A stretch of 64,000 bases of DNA from Microbacterium sp. SA39 (GCF_000967865.1 NZ_JXRU01000037.1:1-64000); one strand, 5' to 3'; numbered from the stretch's first letter, positions 1-8,877 are shown. Notes: generated by a model not told the origin, from the sequence alone. A program made the numbers and translations.

Positions 1-132
1 GACAGCGACGAAGCCCGCGCAGCGACCTACGACGCCTGGCTCCATCACTACAATCACCACAGACCCCACACCGGCATCGGCGGCCAAACACCCTCAGACC
101 GCGTTCACAACCTCACGGGGAAGAACATCTAG
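1..132 (+). CDS. IS481-family transposase, C-terminal fragment (cut by window edge)
   Basis: Frame 1 is open from the first base to a TAG at 130-132 and gives the last 43 residues of an rve-type integrase. The segment WLHHYNHHRPHTGIGG followed by TPSDRVHNL is the typical end of IS481/IS3-class transposases, just after the catalytic Glu region. The 5' part lies outside the window, so it cannot be told whether the element is intact. IS481 is favoured over IS3 by the tail wording; this is family knowledge, not a database result. Confidence 0.8.
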   Translation, partial: DSDEARAATYDAWLHHYNHHRPHTGIGGQTPSDRVHNLTGKNI

Positions 133-171
133 CGCCGCCCCCCGCCCACCTCGCTGATCGGCCCCTCCGTG

Positions 172-215
172 CGCGAACCGGCCCCTTGCGGACGTGCGCA
201 AGGGGCCGGCTCGCG
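172..215. terminator. Strong hairpin between transposase and purD, likely bidirectional terminator
   Basis: Bases 178-190 (CCGGCCCCTTGCG) are exactly complementary to 197-209 with a 6-nt loop. After one mismatch the stem continues for 5 bp (172-176 with 211-215). It lies between the end of the transposase and the end of purD, which converge here. There is no clear U-tract, so it is a terminator by position and stem strength. Confidence 0.7.
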
Positions 216-247
216 TAGAAGGGGGCCGGTCGGCAGAATCCTGCGGA

Positions 248-1525
248 TTACTCTGCGACCCGCGCCGCTATGTCGGTGCGGTGGTGCGAGCCGTCGAGAC
301 GAATGCGTCCGATCGCCTCGTACGCCCGGTCGCGGGCGGAGCGGAAATCGGATGCCACGGCGACGACACTGAGCACGCGTCCTCCCGAGGCCACGAGCGA
401 GCCGCCCGGCGCATCGGGGCTGGCCGTGGCGGCGTGCGCGACATGCACGCCCTCGACGGCGGCGGCCTCCGCGAGCCCCTCGATCGGGCGCCCCGTCTGC
501 GGCGCCTCAGGGTACCCCTCGCTCGCGAGCACGACGGTGATCGCGACGTCATCGCTGAACTCCGGCTGCGGCTGATCCTCGAGAGTGCCGGATGCCGCGG
601 CGAACAGCAGCTCCGACAGCGGGGTGACGAGGCGGGGGAGCACGACCTGCGTCTCCGGGTCGCCGAACCGGGCGTTGAACTCGATCACGCGCACGCCAGA
701 CGGGGTGAGGATGAGTCCGGCGTAGAGCAGGCCGATGAACGGTGTGCCCTCGGCGTCGAGCTGACGGATCACGGGAAGTGCGACGTCGCGCGTGACCGCG
801 TCGACGAAGTCCTGCTCGCTGCCGAACTGCTCCGCCAGCCAGGGCAGCGGTGAGTATGCACCCATGCCTCCGGTGTTGGGGCCGGCGTCGCCGTCGAGTG
901 CGCGCTTGAAGTCCTGCGCGGGGCTGAGCGCGCGGACGGTGTCGCCGTCGCTCAGAAAGAACAGCGAGACCTCGGGACCCGAGAGGAACTCCTCGATCAG
1001 GACTGGGCCTGACGGAAGATAGTGCTCGGCGTGTGCGAGCGCCTCGGCGCGGTCGGACGTGACGATGACGCCCTTGCCCGCGGCGAGTCCGTCGGCCTTC
1101 ACGACGTACGGAACGCCGAGATCGTCGAAGGCTGCTTCGACGGCGGCGACGGTCGTCGCCCGCACGGCGCGGCCGGTCGGCACGCCCGCGGCATCCATGA
1201 CCCGCTTCGCGAACGACTTCGAGCCCTCGAGCTGAGCCGCGGCCTTGCCCGGCCCGAAGACCGGGATGCCGTGAGCGCGCAGCGCATCGGCGACGCCCGC
1301 GACGAGCGGAGCCTCCGGTCCGACGACGACGAGGTTGATCGCATGCTCGTTGGCGAACGCGGTGACCGCGGCGCCGTCGAGCGGATCGACCGTGACGGGC
1401 GTGGCATCCTGCGCGATGCCGGCGTTGCCCGGGGCGACGAACAGCTCGTGCTCCGTCTGCTCGGCCCGCAGGGCGAGGATGATCGCGTGCTCACGGGCAC
1501 CGGAACCGAGTACGAGAATCTTCAC
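248..1525 (-). CDS. purD: Phosphoribosylamine-glycine ligase (PurD)
   Basis: Joins 5-phosphoribosylamine to glycine using ATP, giving GAR, the second step of de novo purine synthesis; cytosolic. The 425-aa protein has the usual length. It begins MKILVLGSGAREHA (N-terminal domain) and carries the ATP-grasp segment VVKADGLAAGKGVIV at about 141-155 and the family signature GPNTGGMGAYSP at about 215-226. The start is GTG at 1525: MKILVLGSG is the conserved N-terminus, and a TAGGCT -10 box lies exactly 6 nt upstream, so the transcript is probably leaderless. purM and purF follow 2.3 kb away on the other strand, with unrelated small genes between. Confidence 0.97.
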   Translation of the reverse strand: MKILVLGSGAREHAIILALRAEQTEHELFVAPGNAGIAQDATPVTVDPLDGAAVTAFANEHAINLVVVGPEAPLVAGVADALRAHGIPVFGPGKAAAQLEGSKSFAKRVMDAAGVPTGRAVRATTVAAVEAAFDDLGVPYVVKADGLAAGKGVIVTSDRAEALAHAEHYLPSGPVLIEEFLSGPEVSLFFLSDGDTVRALSPAQDFKRALDGDAGPNTGGMGAYSPLPWLAEQFGSEQDFVDAVTRDVALPVIRQLDAEGTPFIGLLYAGLILTPSGVRVIEFNARFGDPETQVVLPRLVTPLSELLFAAASGTLEDQPQPEFSDDVAITVVLASEGYPEAPQTGRPIEGLAEAAAVEGVHVAHAATASPDAPGGSLVASGGRVLSVVAVASDFRSARDRAYEAIGRIRLDGSHHRTDIAARVAE

Positions 1526-1531
1526 CGGTCC

Positions 1532-1537
1532 AGCCTA
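1532..1537 (-). promoter_or_regulatory. -10 box TAGGCT for leaderless purD
   Basis: Read on the minus strand, TAGGCT is followed by 6 nt and then the GTG start. The same hexamer and spacing precede purM, so the two purine genes share one promoter design. Confidence 0.6.
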
Positions 1538-1573
1538 CCGAGGGTGGTGGGTCGGGTTTCGGCGAGCGGCCGT

Positions 1574-1654
1574 GCACAATTCAGCAAGAACTTCGCTGAT
1601 CAGCGCGCGCCGCTGGCGTGTCGGGCCGTTCCGCCGAATTCTTGCTGAATCGTG
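1574..1654. repeat. Dispersed palindromic element, family A, copy 1
   Basis: About 80 bp with terminal inverted arms: CACAATTCAGCAAGAA on the left and TTCTTGCTGAATCGTG on the right (one mismatch), around a GC-rich core of unrelated sequence. Copies with the same arms occur at 36498-36576 and 57593-57671. It lies upstream of purD and behind the Nudix gene. Confidence 0.85.
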
Positions 1655-1691
1655 AACGCATCACGACGGGCACACGGCGGCGCCGGGCGCG

Positions 1692-2372
1692 TCAGAGCTC
1701 GATCGGGCGCTCGACCGATCGGTCCCAGGGGATGGTCCAGCCGGCGGCGTCGAACAGTGCGTCGAGCACCATGGCCGTGAACCCCCAGACGATGGTGCCG
1801 TCGACGTCGAACGCCGGTCCCTTGAACGTCTGGCCGAGCCGGTGGAGCGTCGACGTGAACCGGGTCGCGGGGTCCAGCAGCTGCGCGACCGGCACGCGGA
1901 ACACCTCGACGGTCTCGGCGTGATCCACCGCCACGACGCGTGATGGCGACCGCCACCAGCCGAGCACGGGCGTGACGAGATGGTTGCTCGCTGCGAGTGG
2001 GATCTCCGGAAGGGTCGCGAGCACCTCGACGCCGGACGGGTCGAGGCCCGTCTCCTCTTCTGCTTCGCGGAGCGCGGTGGCGACGGCATCCGCATCCTGC
2101 GTTTCGCGCCGTCCGCCGGGGAACGAGACCTGCCCGGGGTGCGATGAGAGGCTCGCCGCCCGCCGCTGCAGCAGCACGTCGAGATCGGCGGCCACCGTGG
2201 CCTCATCGTTCTCGGCGGGGATGCTGTCGAGCCGGCCGAAGAGCACGAGGACGGATGCCGTATGCGCGCCGTCGGAGACCGCCGGGAACCCACGACTCCA
2301 CCCGTCACCGCGCTGCGCGGTCGCCAGCAGCTCGGCGCGTGCGCCGCGCAAGGTTTCGGGGTCGGGGCTCAT
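1692..2372 (-). CDS. Nudix hydrolase, CoA diphosphatase (NudL/UPF0035) type
   Basis: A cytosolic Nudix enzyme expected to cleave CoA or related nucleotide pyrophosphates. The Nudix box is clear: GG at about 86-87 and REAEEETGL at about 102-110. It is preceded by SHPGQVSFPGG (about 77-87), the UPF0035 motif that marks the CoA-pyrophosphatase subgroup (established family knowledge). The chosen ATG at 2372 gives 226 aa (MSPDPETLRG...). The frame stays open 49 codons further upstream, but that part overlaps the divergent gene at 2428 and looks non-coding. A TAGGCT box lies 7 nt before this ATG (2380-2385), supporting a leaderless start. Confidence 0.88.
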   Translation of the reverse strand: MSPDPETLRGARAELLATAQRGDGWSRGFPAVSDGAHTASVLVLFGRLDSIPAENDEATVAADLDVLLQRRAASLSSHPGQVSFPGGRRETQDADAVATALREAEEETGLDPSGVEVLATLPEIPLAASNHLVTPVLGWWRSPSRVVAVDHAETVEVFRVPVAQLLDPATRFTSTLHRLGQTFKGPAFDVDGTIVWGFTAMVLDALFDAAGWTIPWDRSVERPIEL

Positions 2373-2379
2373 CGACACG

Positions 2380-2385
2380 AGCCTA
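2380..2385 (-). promoter_or_regulatory. -10 box TAGGCT for leaderless Nudix gene
   Basis: TAGGCT on the minus strand with a 7-nt gap to the ATG at 2372. It sits in the 55-bp divergent promoter region shared with the gene at 2428. Confidence 0.5.
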
Positions 2386-2427
2386 TTCCTGCGGAGTGCG
2401 GGCGGGGCCGGGCGTACCCTCTTTCTC

Positions 2428-2799
2428 ATGCCCTCCCGCAAGATCGACATCGTCACCGGCCGGACGGCCCTCGACGCCGTGCGTGCCGCGGATGCCGCGG
2501 GCGAGACCCCGCAGCGCACCGACCTCGCGACCGCGGTGCGCTACCTGCTGCAGCTGCTCGACGAGAAGGCTCCGGGCAACAGCGTCGAAGTGCGCGTGCC
2601 GCCCTTCGGCGCCGTGCAGGTGATCCAGGGGCCGCGCCACACACGTGGCACGCCGCCCAACGTGGTGGAGATGGATGCCGCGACCTGGATCGCCGTCGCG
2701 ACCGGGGCGGCGTACTGGACGGATGCCGAGGCCGCCGGCCGCATCGCCGCCTCGGGCACGCGGGCGAGCCTCGTCGACGTGCTGCCACTCCGGCCGTAG
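2428..2799 (+). CDS. Sterol carrier family protein (small actinobacterial conserved protein)
   Basis: A 123-aa soluble protein. The central segment SVEVRVPPFGAVQVIQGPRH followed by TRGTPPNVVEMD resembles the actinobacterial family named sterol carrier family protein, which is often found near purine genes. Its true ligand and role are unknown. No signal peptide or membrane segment is seen. The ATG at 2428 has a TACCCT box 7 nt upstream (2415-2420) and no Shine-Dalgarno sequence, so it is probably leaderless. The frame is open further 5' but overlaps the Nudix gene. Divergent from the Nudix gene; 42 bp before the next gene. Confidence 0.75.
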   Translation: MPSRKIDIVTGRTALDAVRAADAAGETPQRTDLATAVRYLLQLLDEKAPGNSVEVRVPPFGAVQVIQGPRHTRGTPPNVVEMDAATWIAVATGAAYWTDAEAAGRIAASGTRASLVDVLPLRP

Positions 2800-2841
2800 C
2801 CCGGGGTGCCGCACCACAGGCAACGGTGGGAGAATGGAGGC

Positions 2842-3156
2842 ATGGCTCCCACCGATTCCCACCAGACCGTCGAGGCGACCGTGCGTCGCGTGCCTCGCTA
2901 TGGCGTGCTCATGGGTATCGGCGTGGTGGTCGGCATCATCGCGGCAGCCATCCTGACGTGGACCGGCAGCTTCGAGCAGTCCGAGGCGCTCGACGTCGTC
3001 TACCCGCCGGCGCAGGTCTTCGGATTCCTGCTCCTGTGGACGGTCCCGATCGGACTGGCCGTCGGCGGTGTCGTGGGCATCGTCCTCGAGCGCGTCGCGC
3101 GGCGGCACGATCGCGTCGTGCAGGTCGACCGCGAGACGATCACCGAAACCGACTGA
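2842..3156 (+). CDS. Small membrane protein with two transmembrane segments, unknown function
   Basis: A 104-aa protein beginning MAPTDSHQTVEATVRR. A short basic N-terminus is followed by one hydrophobic segment (VLMGIGVVVGIIAAAIL, about 21-37) and a second (QVFGFLLLWTVPIGLAVGGV, about 54-75). The tail is charged (VARRHDRVVQVDRE). I do not recognise a functional family. A GTG at 2806 would add 12 residues, but the ATG at 2842 is favoured because a GAGAAT box lies exactly 6 nt upstream, which suggests leaderless expression. Confidence 0.7.
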   Translation: MAPTDSHQTVEATVRRVPRYGVLMGIGVVVGIIAAAILTWTGSFEQSEALDVVYPPAQVFGFLLLWTVPIGLAVGGVVGIVLERVARRHDRVVQVDRETITETD

Positions 3157-3159
3157 GCG

Positions 3160-3765
3160 TCAGGCCAGTTCGGCGATCACCGGACGGATCGCGGCGTCGA
3201 ACGCCACGACGTCGCGGCGGAGCCCATCGGTCACGGCCACGGTGAGGGCACCGATCCACCAGATGCCGCGCTGCGAGAACGGCAGCACCTGCACGTTCAG
3301 CTCGAACGAGTGCGCACGCCGCCCGACCTCGCGCTCGAACTCCGCGATCGCACTCGCGTAGGCGCGATACGCGTCGCCGCCGGTGTTGCTCTTCATCGAG
3401 TGGACGTAGCGGTCGTGCGCGGCCCTGGCGTACCGGAGAGCCGTCTCGCCGTGCGGAGCGATGGCGGTGGCGAATTCCTCGGCCCCGGTGGCGGGCAGCG
3501 CGACGAGGGTGTCGAAGCCGTCGATGAGCTCGAGCGGAACCTCGGACGGATGCGCACGGGGCTCGACCGTCATGTCCCAGTAGTGACGCCACTGCGCCTC
3601 GACGGCATCCGACGCCTCCACGGCATCCGGCGCCCGCACGGAGAGCTCGCGCAGGCTCGGAAGGTCTTCCGGCGTGCGGATCCCGAGCATCTGGCGCAGC
3701 GCGAGCGCCACGAGCACCGGAACGCTCGCGTCTTCGCGGATGAGCCACTGCGGCTTGTCGGCCAT
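3160..3765 (-). CDS. Conserved actinobacterial protein, unknown function
   Basis: A 201-aa soluble, acidic protein without signal peptide or obvious catalytic motif. Notable parts are the N-terminal IREDASVPVLVALALRQMLG and a C-terminal segment FSQRGIWWIGALTVAVTDGL. It ends 3 bp after the convergent small membrane gene. The ATG at 3765 has a TACGAT box 6 nt upstream (3772-3777), so it is probably leaderless. No function is assigned; position next to purM is the only context. Confidence 0.75.
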   Translation of the reverse strand: MADKPQWLIREDASVPVLVALALRQMLGIRTPEDLPSLRELSVRAPDAVEASDAVEAQWRHYWDMTVEPRAHPSEVPLELIDGFDTLVALPATGAEEFATAIAPHGETALRYARAAHDRYVHSMKSNTGGDAYRAYASAIAEFEREVGRRAHSFELNVQVLPFSQRGIWWIGALTVAVTDGLRRDVVAFDAAIRPVIAELA

Positions 3766-3839
3766 GGCCCCATCGTAGGCGGGAGCGGGGCCGTCGACCG
3801 AGGGTTGTTCTCGCGGAGAGTCGGGTCGGCTGCGGGCGG

Positions 3840-3845
3840 TAGGCT
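3840..3845 (+). promoter_or_regulatory. -10 box TAGGCT for leaderless purM
   Basis: TAGGCT then GGAGGG then GTG. The GGAGG touches the start codon and is too close to act as a normal Shine-Dalgarno site, while the -10 to GTG distance of 6 nt fits transcription starting at the start codon, as at purD. Confidence 0.6.
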
Positions 3846-3851
3846 GGAGGG

Positions 3852-4982
3852 GTGGCTGCCTCCTCCACCAATCCCTATTCCGAAGCCGGCGTCGACACCG
3901 CTGCAGGTGATCTCGCGGTCGAGCTGATGAAGTCTTCCGTGCGCGCGACGCACGGCCCCGAAGTCCTCGGCGGTGTCGGCGGATTCGCCGGCCTGTTCGA
4001 CGCCAGTGCGCTGCGCGACTTCCGGCGTCCGCTGCTCGCGACCAGCACCGACGGCGTCGGCACGAAGGTCGCGATCGCGCAGGCGATCGACAAGCACGAC
4101 ACGATCGGTCAGGATCTGGTCGGCATGGTCGTCGACGACATCGTCGTCGTCGGAGCGAAGCCGCTCTTCATGACCGACTACATCGCCTGCGGCAAGGTCT
4201 TCCCGCAGCGCATCGCCGACATCGTCCGCGGCATCGCCGAGGCCTGCTCCGCCACGGGCACCGCGCTCGTCGGCGGCGAGACCGCCGAGCACCCCGGGCT
4301 CCTCGGACCGCGGGACTACGACGTGGCCGGTGCCGCGACGGGCGTCGTCGAGGCTGACGCGATCCTCGGCGCCGAGCGCGTGCAGGACGGCGACGCGGTC
4401 ATCGCGATCGCCTCGAGCGGGCTCCACTCCAACGGCTACTCGCTCGTGCGTCATATCGTGACGAACGCGGGCATCGGCTACGGCGACAACGCCGCGGACT
4501 TCGGTTCGACCTGGGGTGAGGCTCTCCTCGAGCCGACCCGCCTCTACACGCTGCCGCTGCTGCGCCTGATCGATGCGATCCCCGGCGGGGTGCACGCACT
4601 CAGCCACGTCACCGGCGGCGGCATCGCCGCCAACCTCGCCCGTGTGCTCCCGCAGGGCAGCTGGGCCGAGGTCGATCGCAGCACCTGGTCGCCGAGTCCC
4701 GTCTTCCGCGTGCTGAGCGACATCGCCGGTTCCACGCTCGAGTCGGCCGAGGGCACCTGGAACCTCGGCATCGGCTTCCTCGCGGTGATCGCCGACGACA
4801 AGAAGGATGCCGCTCTCGCGGCACTCGGTTCGCAGAGCCTGCACGCATGGCAGGTCGGGACCGTGCATTTCGAGGGCGGCGCCGCCGGCGCTCGTCCGGC
4901 AGGAGAGTTCGAACAGGGCGCCAAGGGCGTCGACGGTGGAGCGGTGCGCCTGGTGGGCGCCTACTCGGATGGAGTGAAGTAA
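3852..4982 (+). CDS. purM: Phosphoribosylformylglycinamidine cyclo-ligase (PurM, AIR synthetase)
   Basis: Closes FGAM to AIR with ATP in purine synthesis; cytosolic, acts as a dimer. The 376-aa protein has the family layout: TNPYSEAGVDTAAGDLAVEL near the N-terminus, STDGVGTKVAIA at about 65-76, and GMVVDDIVVVGAKPLFMTDY at about 91-110. The GTG at 3852 gives a normal PurM N-terminus. purF starts 6 bp after the stop, so the two are surely co-transcribed. The probable promoter is the TAGGCT box just before the GTG. Confidence 0.97.
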   Translation: MAASSTNPYSEAGVDTAAGDLAVELMKSSVRATHGPEVLGGVGGFAGLFDASALRDFRRPLLATSTDGVGTKVAIAQAIDKHDTIGQDLVGMVVDDIVVVGAKPLFMTDYIACGKVFPQRIADIVRGIAEACSATGTALVGGETAEHPGLLGPRDYDVAGAATGVVEADAILGAERVQDGDAVIAIASSGLHSNGYSLVRHIVTNAGIGYGDNAADFGSTWGEALLEPTRLYTLPLLRLIDAIPGGVHALSHVTGGGIAANLARVLPQGSWAEVDRSTWSPSPVFRVLSDIAGSTLESAEGTWNLGIGFLAVIADDKKDAALAALGSQSLHAWQVGTVHFEGGAAGARPAGEFEQGAKGVDGGAVRLVGAYSDGVK

Positions 4983-4988
4983 GAGCCC

Positions 4989-6461
4989 ATGTGCGGCATC
5001 GTCGGAATGGTGGGGGCAGCCCCGGTCAATCAGGACATCTACGACGCACTCCTGCTGCTGCAGCACCGCGGCCAGGATGCAACCGGAATCGCCACGGCTG
5101 AGGCCAACGGCATCATGCACAACGCGAAGGCGCAGGGCATGGTCCGCGAGGCGTTCCGCACACGCGACATGCGGGCGCTGCTCGGCAATGTGGGTCTCGG
5201 TCACGTGCGCTATGCCACGAAGGGCACCGCGTCGAACGAGGAGGAGATGCAGCCGTTCTATGTGAACGCGCCCTACGGCATCATCCTCATCCACAACGGC
5301 AACCTCACCAACACGCGCGAGCTGACCGCCGACATGGCGAAGCGCGACCGTCGGCACCTGAACTCCTCCAGCGACACCGAGCTGCTGCTGAATGTGCTGG
5401 CCGGTGAGCTGCAGAACACGACCTCGACCGTCGACCTCGACGCCGAGCGCGTCTTCGAGGCGGTCACCCGCACCCATGAGCGCATCGAAGGCGCCTACGC
5501 CGTCATCGCCGTGATCGCCGGCTATGGTCTCCTCGCGTTCCGCGATCCGTTCGGCATCCGCCCGCTCATCCTCGGGCGCCGCCCGTCGACCGTCCAGGGT
5601 GCAGAAGGCCGCGACGAATGGGTCGTGACCAGCGAATCGCTCGTGCTCGAGAACGGCGATTACGACGTGGTCCGTGAGGTCGAACCCGGCGAGGCGATCT
5701 TCATCACGACCGAGGGCGAGATGCACTCGCGTCAGTGCGCGGAGGCCGCGCAGCTCGCGCCGTGCGCGTTCGAGTACGTCTACCTCGCGCGTCCCGACTC
5801 GGTCATGAACGGCATCTCGGTGTACGAGTCGCGTCTGCGCATGGGCGACCGTCTGGCCGACACGATTGCCAAGCACGTGCCGATGGACAAGATCGACGTG
5901 GTCATGCCGATCCCCGACTCCTCGCGGCCGGCGGCGATGGAGGTCGCCCGCAAACTGGGCATCGAATACCGCGAGGGCTTCTACAAGAACCGCTACGTGG
6001 GCCGTACCTTCATCATGCCGGGACAGGCGGTGCGCAAGAAGAGCGTGCGCCAGAAGCTCAACGCCATGTCGACCGAGTTCCAGGGCAAGAACGTGCTCCT
6101 GATCGACGACTCGATCGTGCGCGGCACGACGTCGAAGGAGATCATCCAGATGGCGCGGGATGCCGGTGCCGCTTCGGTGACTTTCGCGTCTGCGGCGCCG
6201 CCGGTGCGGCATCCCCACGTCTACGGCATCAACATGCCCTCGCGTCACGAGCTCATCGCGCACGGCCGGACGATCCCCGAGATCGCCGAAGAGCTCGGCT
6301 GCGACCACCTCGTATATCAAGAGGTCGACGACCTCAAGGCGGCGATCATCGAGGGGTCGGCTCTGACCGACCTTGACATGAGCTGCTTCGACGGCCGGTA
6401 CGTCACCGGCACCGTCACCGACGAATACCTGGCCTGGGTGGAGGGGTCGCAGACCTCGTGA
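4989..6461 (+). CDS. purF: Amidophosphoribosyltransferase (PurF)
   Basis: Commits PRPP to purine synthesis by transferring glutamine amide nitrogen to form phosphoribosylamine. The protein starts MCGIVGMVG, so Cys2 becomes the N-terminal nucleophile of the class II glutamine amidotransferase domain (about 1-230). The C-terminal phosphoribosyltransferase domain has the PRPP loop VLLIDDSIVRGTTSKEI at about 370-385. The 490-aa length is normal. It is 6 bp behind purM and its stop overlaps the GTG of the MFS gene by 4 bp, giving a purM-purF-MFS transcription unit. Confidence 0.97.
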   Translation: MCGIVGMVGAAPVNQDIYDALLLLQHRGQDATGIATAEANGIMHNAKAQGMVREAFRTRDMRALLGNVGLGHVRYATKGTASNEEEMQPFYVNAPYGIILIHNGNLTNTRELTADMAKRDRRHLNSSSDTELLLNVLAGELQNTTSTVDLDAERVFEAVTRTHERIEGAYAVIAVIAGYGLLAFRDPFGIRPLILGRRPSTVQGAEGRDEWVVTSESLVLENGDYDVVREVEPGEAIFITTEGEMHSRQCAEAAQLAPCAFEYVYLARPDSVMNGISVYESRLRMGDRLADTIAKHVPMDKIDVVMPIPDSSRPAAMEVARKLGIEYREGFYKNRYVGRTFIMPGQAVRKKSVRQKLNAMSTEFQGKNVLLIDDSIVRGTTSKEIIQMARDAGAASVTFASAAPPVRHPHVYGINMPSRHELIAHGRTIPEIAEELGCDHLVYQEVDDLKAAIIEGSALTDLDMSCFDGRYVTGTVTDEYLAWVEGSQTS

Positions 6462-7774
6462 CGTCGCGCCCGCTCTGGCAGGGCCGGGCGCTCGCGCTGG
6501 TCGGGATCGTGCTCGTCGCGTTCTCGCTGCGGTCGGCGGTCGCCTCGCTGTCGCCGGTGATCGATCACGTCGCCCAGGACTTCCCGGTGTCGTCGGTGGT
6601 CGTCGGCCTGATCGGCGCCGCACCGCCGGTGTGCTTCGCGCTGTTCGGTCTGCTCACTCCGCTGTTCGAGCGGCGGTTCGGCCTGGAGCGCGTCGCGGTG
6701 ACGGCGATCGCCCTGATGGCGGCGGGGATGCTGCTGCGTGGGATCGTGGGTGACTCGATCGGTCTGCTGGCCACGACCGCGCTCGTGTTCGCGGGGGTCG
6801 GATCCGGGAACGTGCTGCTGCCTCCGCTGGTCAAGAAGTACTTCCCCGACCGCATCGGCGTCATGATGACGGTGTACTCGACGACGCTGGCCGTCTCCAC
6901 CTTTCTGCCGCCGCTCGTGGCCGTGCCGGTCGCGGACGCGTTCAGCTGGCGGGTGTCGCTGGGCATGTGGGGTCTCTTCGCCGCGATCGCACTGGTGCCG
7001 TGGGTGATGCTGCTGCTGCGGGAGCGCACGGCTCCGATGGCTGCCCCGGTGGAGCTGTCGGAGAGCGATCCATCGGAGAACGACCCGACCGACGGACGCC
7101 ACGACATGCAGGACGCGGTGGCTGTCGCGACCGGACCCATCATGACCACACGGTCGAATCCGCGCTATTTCGGACGGCTCTGGCGACTGCCCCTCGCCTG
7201 GGCGCTGGCGATCGTCTTCGGTACGTCGTCGACGATGGCCTATGTCTCGTTCGCGTGGATGCCGACCATGCTCGTGGATATCGGCGGGGTGACTCCGGCC
7301 ACTGCCGGATTCCTGCTCTCACTGTTCGCGCTGGTCGGATTGCCGTGCTCGCTGATCGTGCCGATCCTCATCGTCAAGTTCCACGCCACGCGTCCGCTGT
7401 TCTTCGTGGCCGTCAGCGGTGGGTTGATCGGCCTCGCCGGATTCCTGCTCGCCCCGACCGCGGCGCTGCCCCTCTGGGTGTGCTTCTTCGGCCTCACCGC
7501 GATCATGTTCCCGCTCAGCCTGGTGCTGCTCAGCATCCGCGCACGCACGCCGGAAAGCGCCGTCGCGCTCAGCGGGTTCGTGCAGAGCATCGGCTACGCC
7601 ATCGCGGCGGTCTTCCCGCTGCTGGTCGGCCTGCTGCACGAGACGACCTCGGGGTGGCAGGTGCCGCTCCTCGTCGTGGGCTCCGTGCTCGTGGTGTCGA
7701 TCCCCGCGGGCATCGTCGCCGGACGCCGCCGCACGATCGAAGACGAGTGGGAGCGCCGGCACGGACGCTGGTGA
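6458..7774 (+). CDS. MFS transporter, CynX/NimT type
   Basis: A 438-aa integral membrane protein with about 12 hydrophobic segments and a charged central loop (about 190-230). The N-terminal SLRSAVASLSPVIDHVAQDF fits the CynX/NimT group (cyanate or nitroimidazole permease-like exporters). The substrate cannot be read from sequence. The GTG at 6458 overlaps the purF stop (GTGA), so translation is coupled to purF; a link to purine metabolism or just shared transcription are both possible. It ends 6 bp before the convergent LacI-type gene. Confidence 0.85.
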   Translation: MTSRPLWQGRALALVGIVLVAFSLRSAVASLSPVIDHVAQDFPVSSVVVGLIGAAPPVCFALFGLLTPLFERRFGLERVAVTAIALMAAGMLLRGIVGDSIGLLATTALVFAGVGSGNVLLPPLVKKYFPDRIGVMMTVYSTTLAVSTFLPPLVAVPVADAFSWRVSLGMWGLFAAIALVPWVMLLLRERTAPMAAPVELSESDPSENDPTDGRHDMQDAVAVATGPIMTTRSNPRYFGRLWRLPLAWALAIVFGTSSTMAYVSFAWMPTMLVDIGGVTPATAGFLLSLFALVGLPCSLIVPILIVKFHATRPLFFVAVSGGLIGLAGFLLAPTAALPLWVCFFGLTAIMFPLSLVLLSIRARTPESAVALSGFVQSIGYAIAAVFPLLVGLLHETTSGWQVPLLVVGSVLVVSIPAGIVAGRRRTIEDEWERRHGRW

Positions 7775-7780
7775 GCGACG

Positions 7781-8815
7781 TCAGCTGCGCGGTCGCGGCG
7801 GTGCGGTCGATGACCGGACGATGAGCTCCGGCTCGGTCGACGGCACCTCGCCCACGGCATCCTGACCCTCGATCTTCGCGATCACGCGGAGCGCGGCGGC
7901 GCGGCCCATCGCCTCGAAGGGCTGACGCACGGTGGTGAGTGCCGGCGAGGCGTAGGCGGCGAGGGCGATGTCGTCGACGCTGACGACCGACACGTCCTCC
8001 GGCACATTGCGGCCGGCCTCGTGCAGCGCTCGGATGAGTCCGAACGCCATCTCGTCGCTCGAGACGAAGACGGCGGTCACCTCGGGGATCGCAGCGATGG
8101 TGCGGCCCGCCCGGTACCCGGACTCGGGCGTCCAGTCGGCGGGGATCACCGGCGGGGGAGTGATGCCGCGGTCGCGGAGCGTCTGCTCCCAGGCTTCGCT
8201 GCGCTGCTGCGTCTCGGTCCAGTACTCGTCTCCCGAGACGTGCCAGACGGTCGAGTGGCCGAGATCGAGCAGGTGCTCGACGGCGAGACGTGCGATCGCG
8301 CGCTGATCGACGGAGAGCGGTGCGTCCTCGTCCAGCGAGGCCCGCTCGCTGCGCGTCGACGGCGTGCGCTCTGTTCGCGCCCTCATGGCGGGGCTGTCGA
8401 GTTCCACCGGTACGCCGAGGATGATCCCTTCCGCGCCCTGGCGTTCGAGGCGGTCGAAGGCCTCGAGGAACGACTCGGTCGATGCGTGATCGGCCACCGC
8501 GGCGGTCGTGACCGTGTAGCCGTTCGCCGCCGCCGCCTGTTCGATGCCCACCCCGAGAGCTGCGGACGAGTACCGGTCCGTGGAGACGACGATGACACCG
8601 AGAATTCGCGAGCGGCCGGACGCGAGGGAAGCGGCCGCCGCGTGCACGCGATAGCCCAGTTCCTCGACGGCGGCGAGCACTCGCCGGGCGGTGTCTGGGC
8701 GGACGTTGTCCTGCGCGGACATCACGCGGGAGACGGTCTGCGTCGAGACTCCGGCGAGGCGAGCGACGTCGACCTGGCTCGGCGCTCGATCGGAGCGAGG
8801 ACGGCGGGGGGACAT
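7781..8815 (-). CDS. LacI-family transcriptional regulator of the glycan locus
   Basis: A 344-aa repressor. The N-terminal HTH VDVARLAGVSTQTVSRVMS (about 15-33) is followed by a periplasmic-binding-like effector domain. It is divergent from the GH35 gene with 91 bp between them. The palindrome TGTGAGCGCAAACA at 8878-8891 has the CG-centred form typical of LacI operators, and related sites precede the GH101 gene and the ABC transporter, so this is the likely local regulator of all three. The ATG at 8815 is chosen because the HTH follows directly and a TATCAT box lies 6 nt upstream (leaderless). The frame stays open 74 codons further but into the operator region. Confidence 0.92.
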   Translation of the reverse strand: MSPRRPRSDRAPSQVDVARLAGVSTQTVSRVMSAQDNVRPDTARRVLAAVEELGYRVHAAAASLASGRSRILGVIVVSTDRYSSAALGVGIEQAAAANGYTVTTAAVADHASTESFLEAFDRLERQGAEGIILGVPVELDSPAMRARTERTPSTRSERASLDEDAPLSVDQRAIARLAVEHLLDLGHSTVWHVSGDEYWTETQQRSEAWEQTLRDRGITPPPVIPADWTPESGYRAGRTIAAIPEVTAVFVSSDEMAFGLIRALHEAGRNVPEDVSVVSVDDIALAAYASPALTTVRQPFEAMGRAAALRVIAKIEGQDAVGEVPSTEPELIVRSSTAPPRPRS

Positions 8816-8821
8816 GGGGCA

Positions 8822-8827
8822 ATGATA
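8822..8827 (-). promoter_or_regulatory. -10 box TATCAT for leaderless LacI-type gene
   Basis: On the minus strand TATCAT is followed by TGCCCC and the ATG at 8815, a 6-nt gap. Confidence 0.6.
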
Positions 8828-8877
8828 GCGATCAATCGGCGCAGATCCGGGGAGCGAAGACCGCCATCGTGCGATAA

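Noticed and set aside
3570..6623. 1017-codon open frame on the minus strand
   Set aside because: Antisense to purM and purF, which are certain genes.
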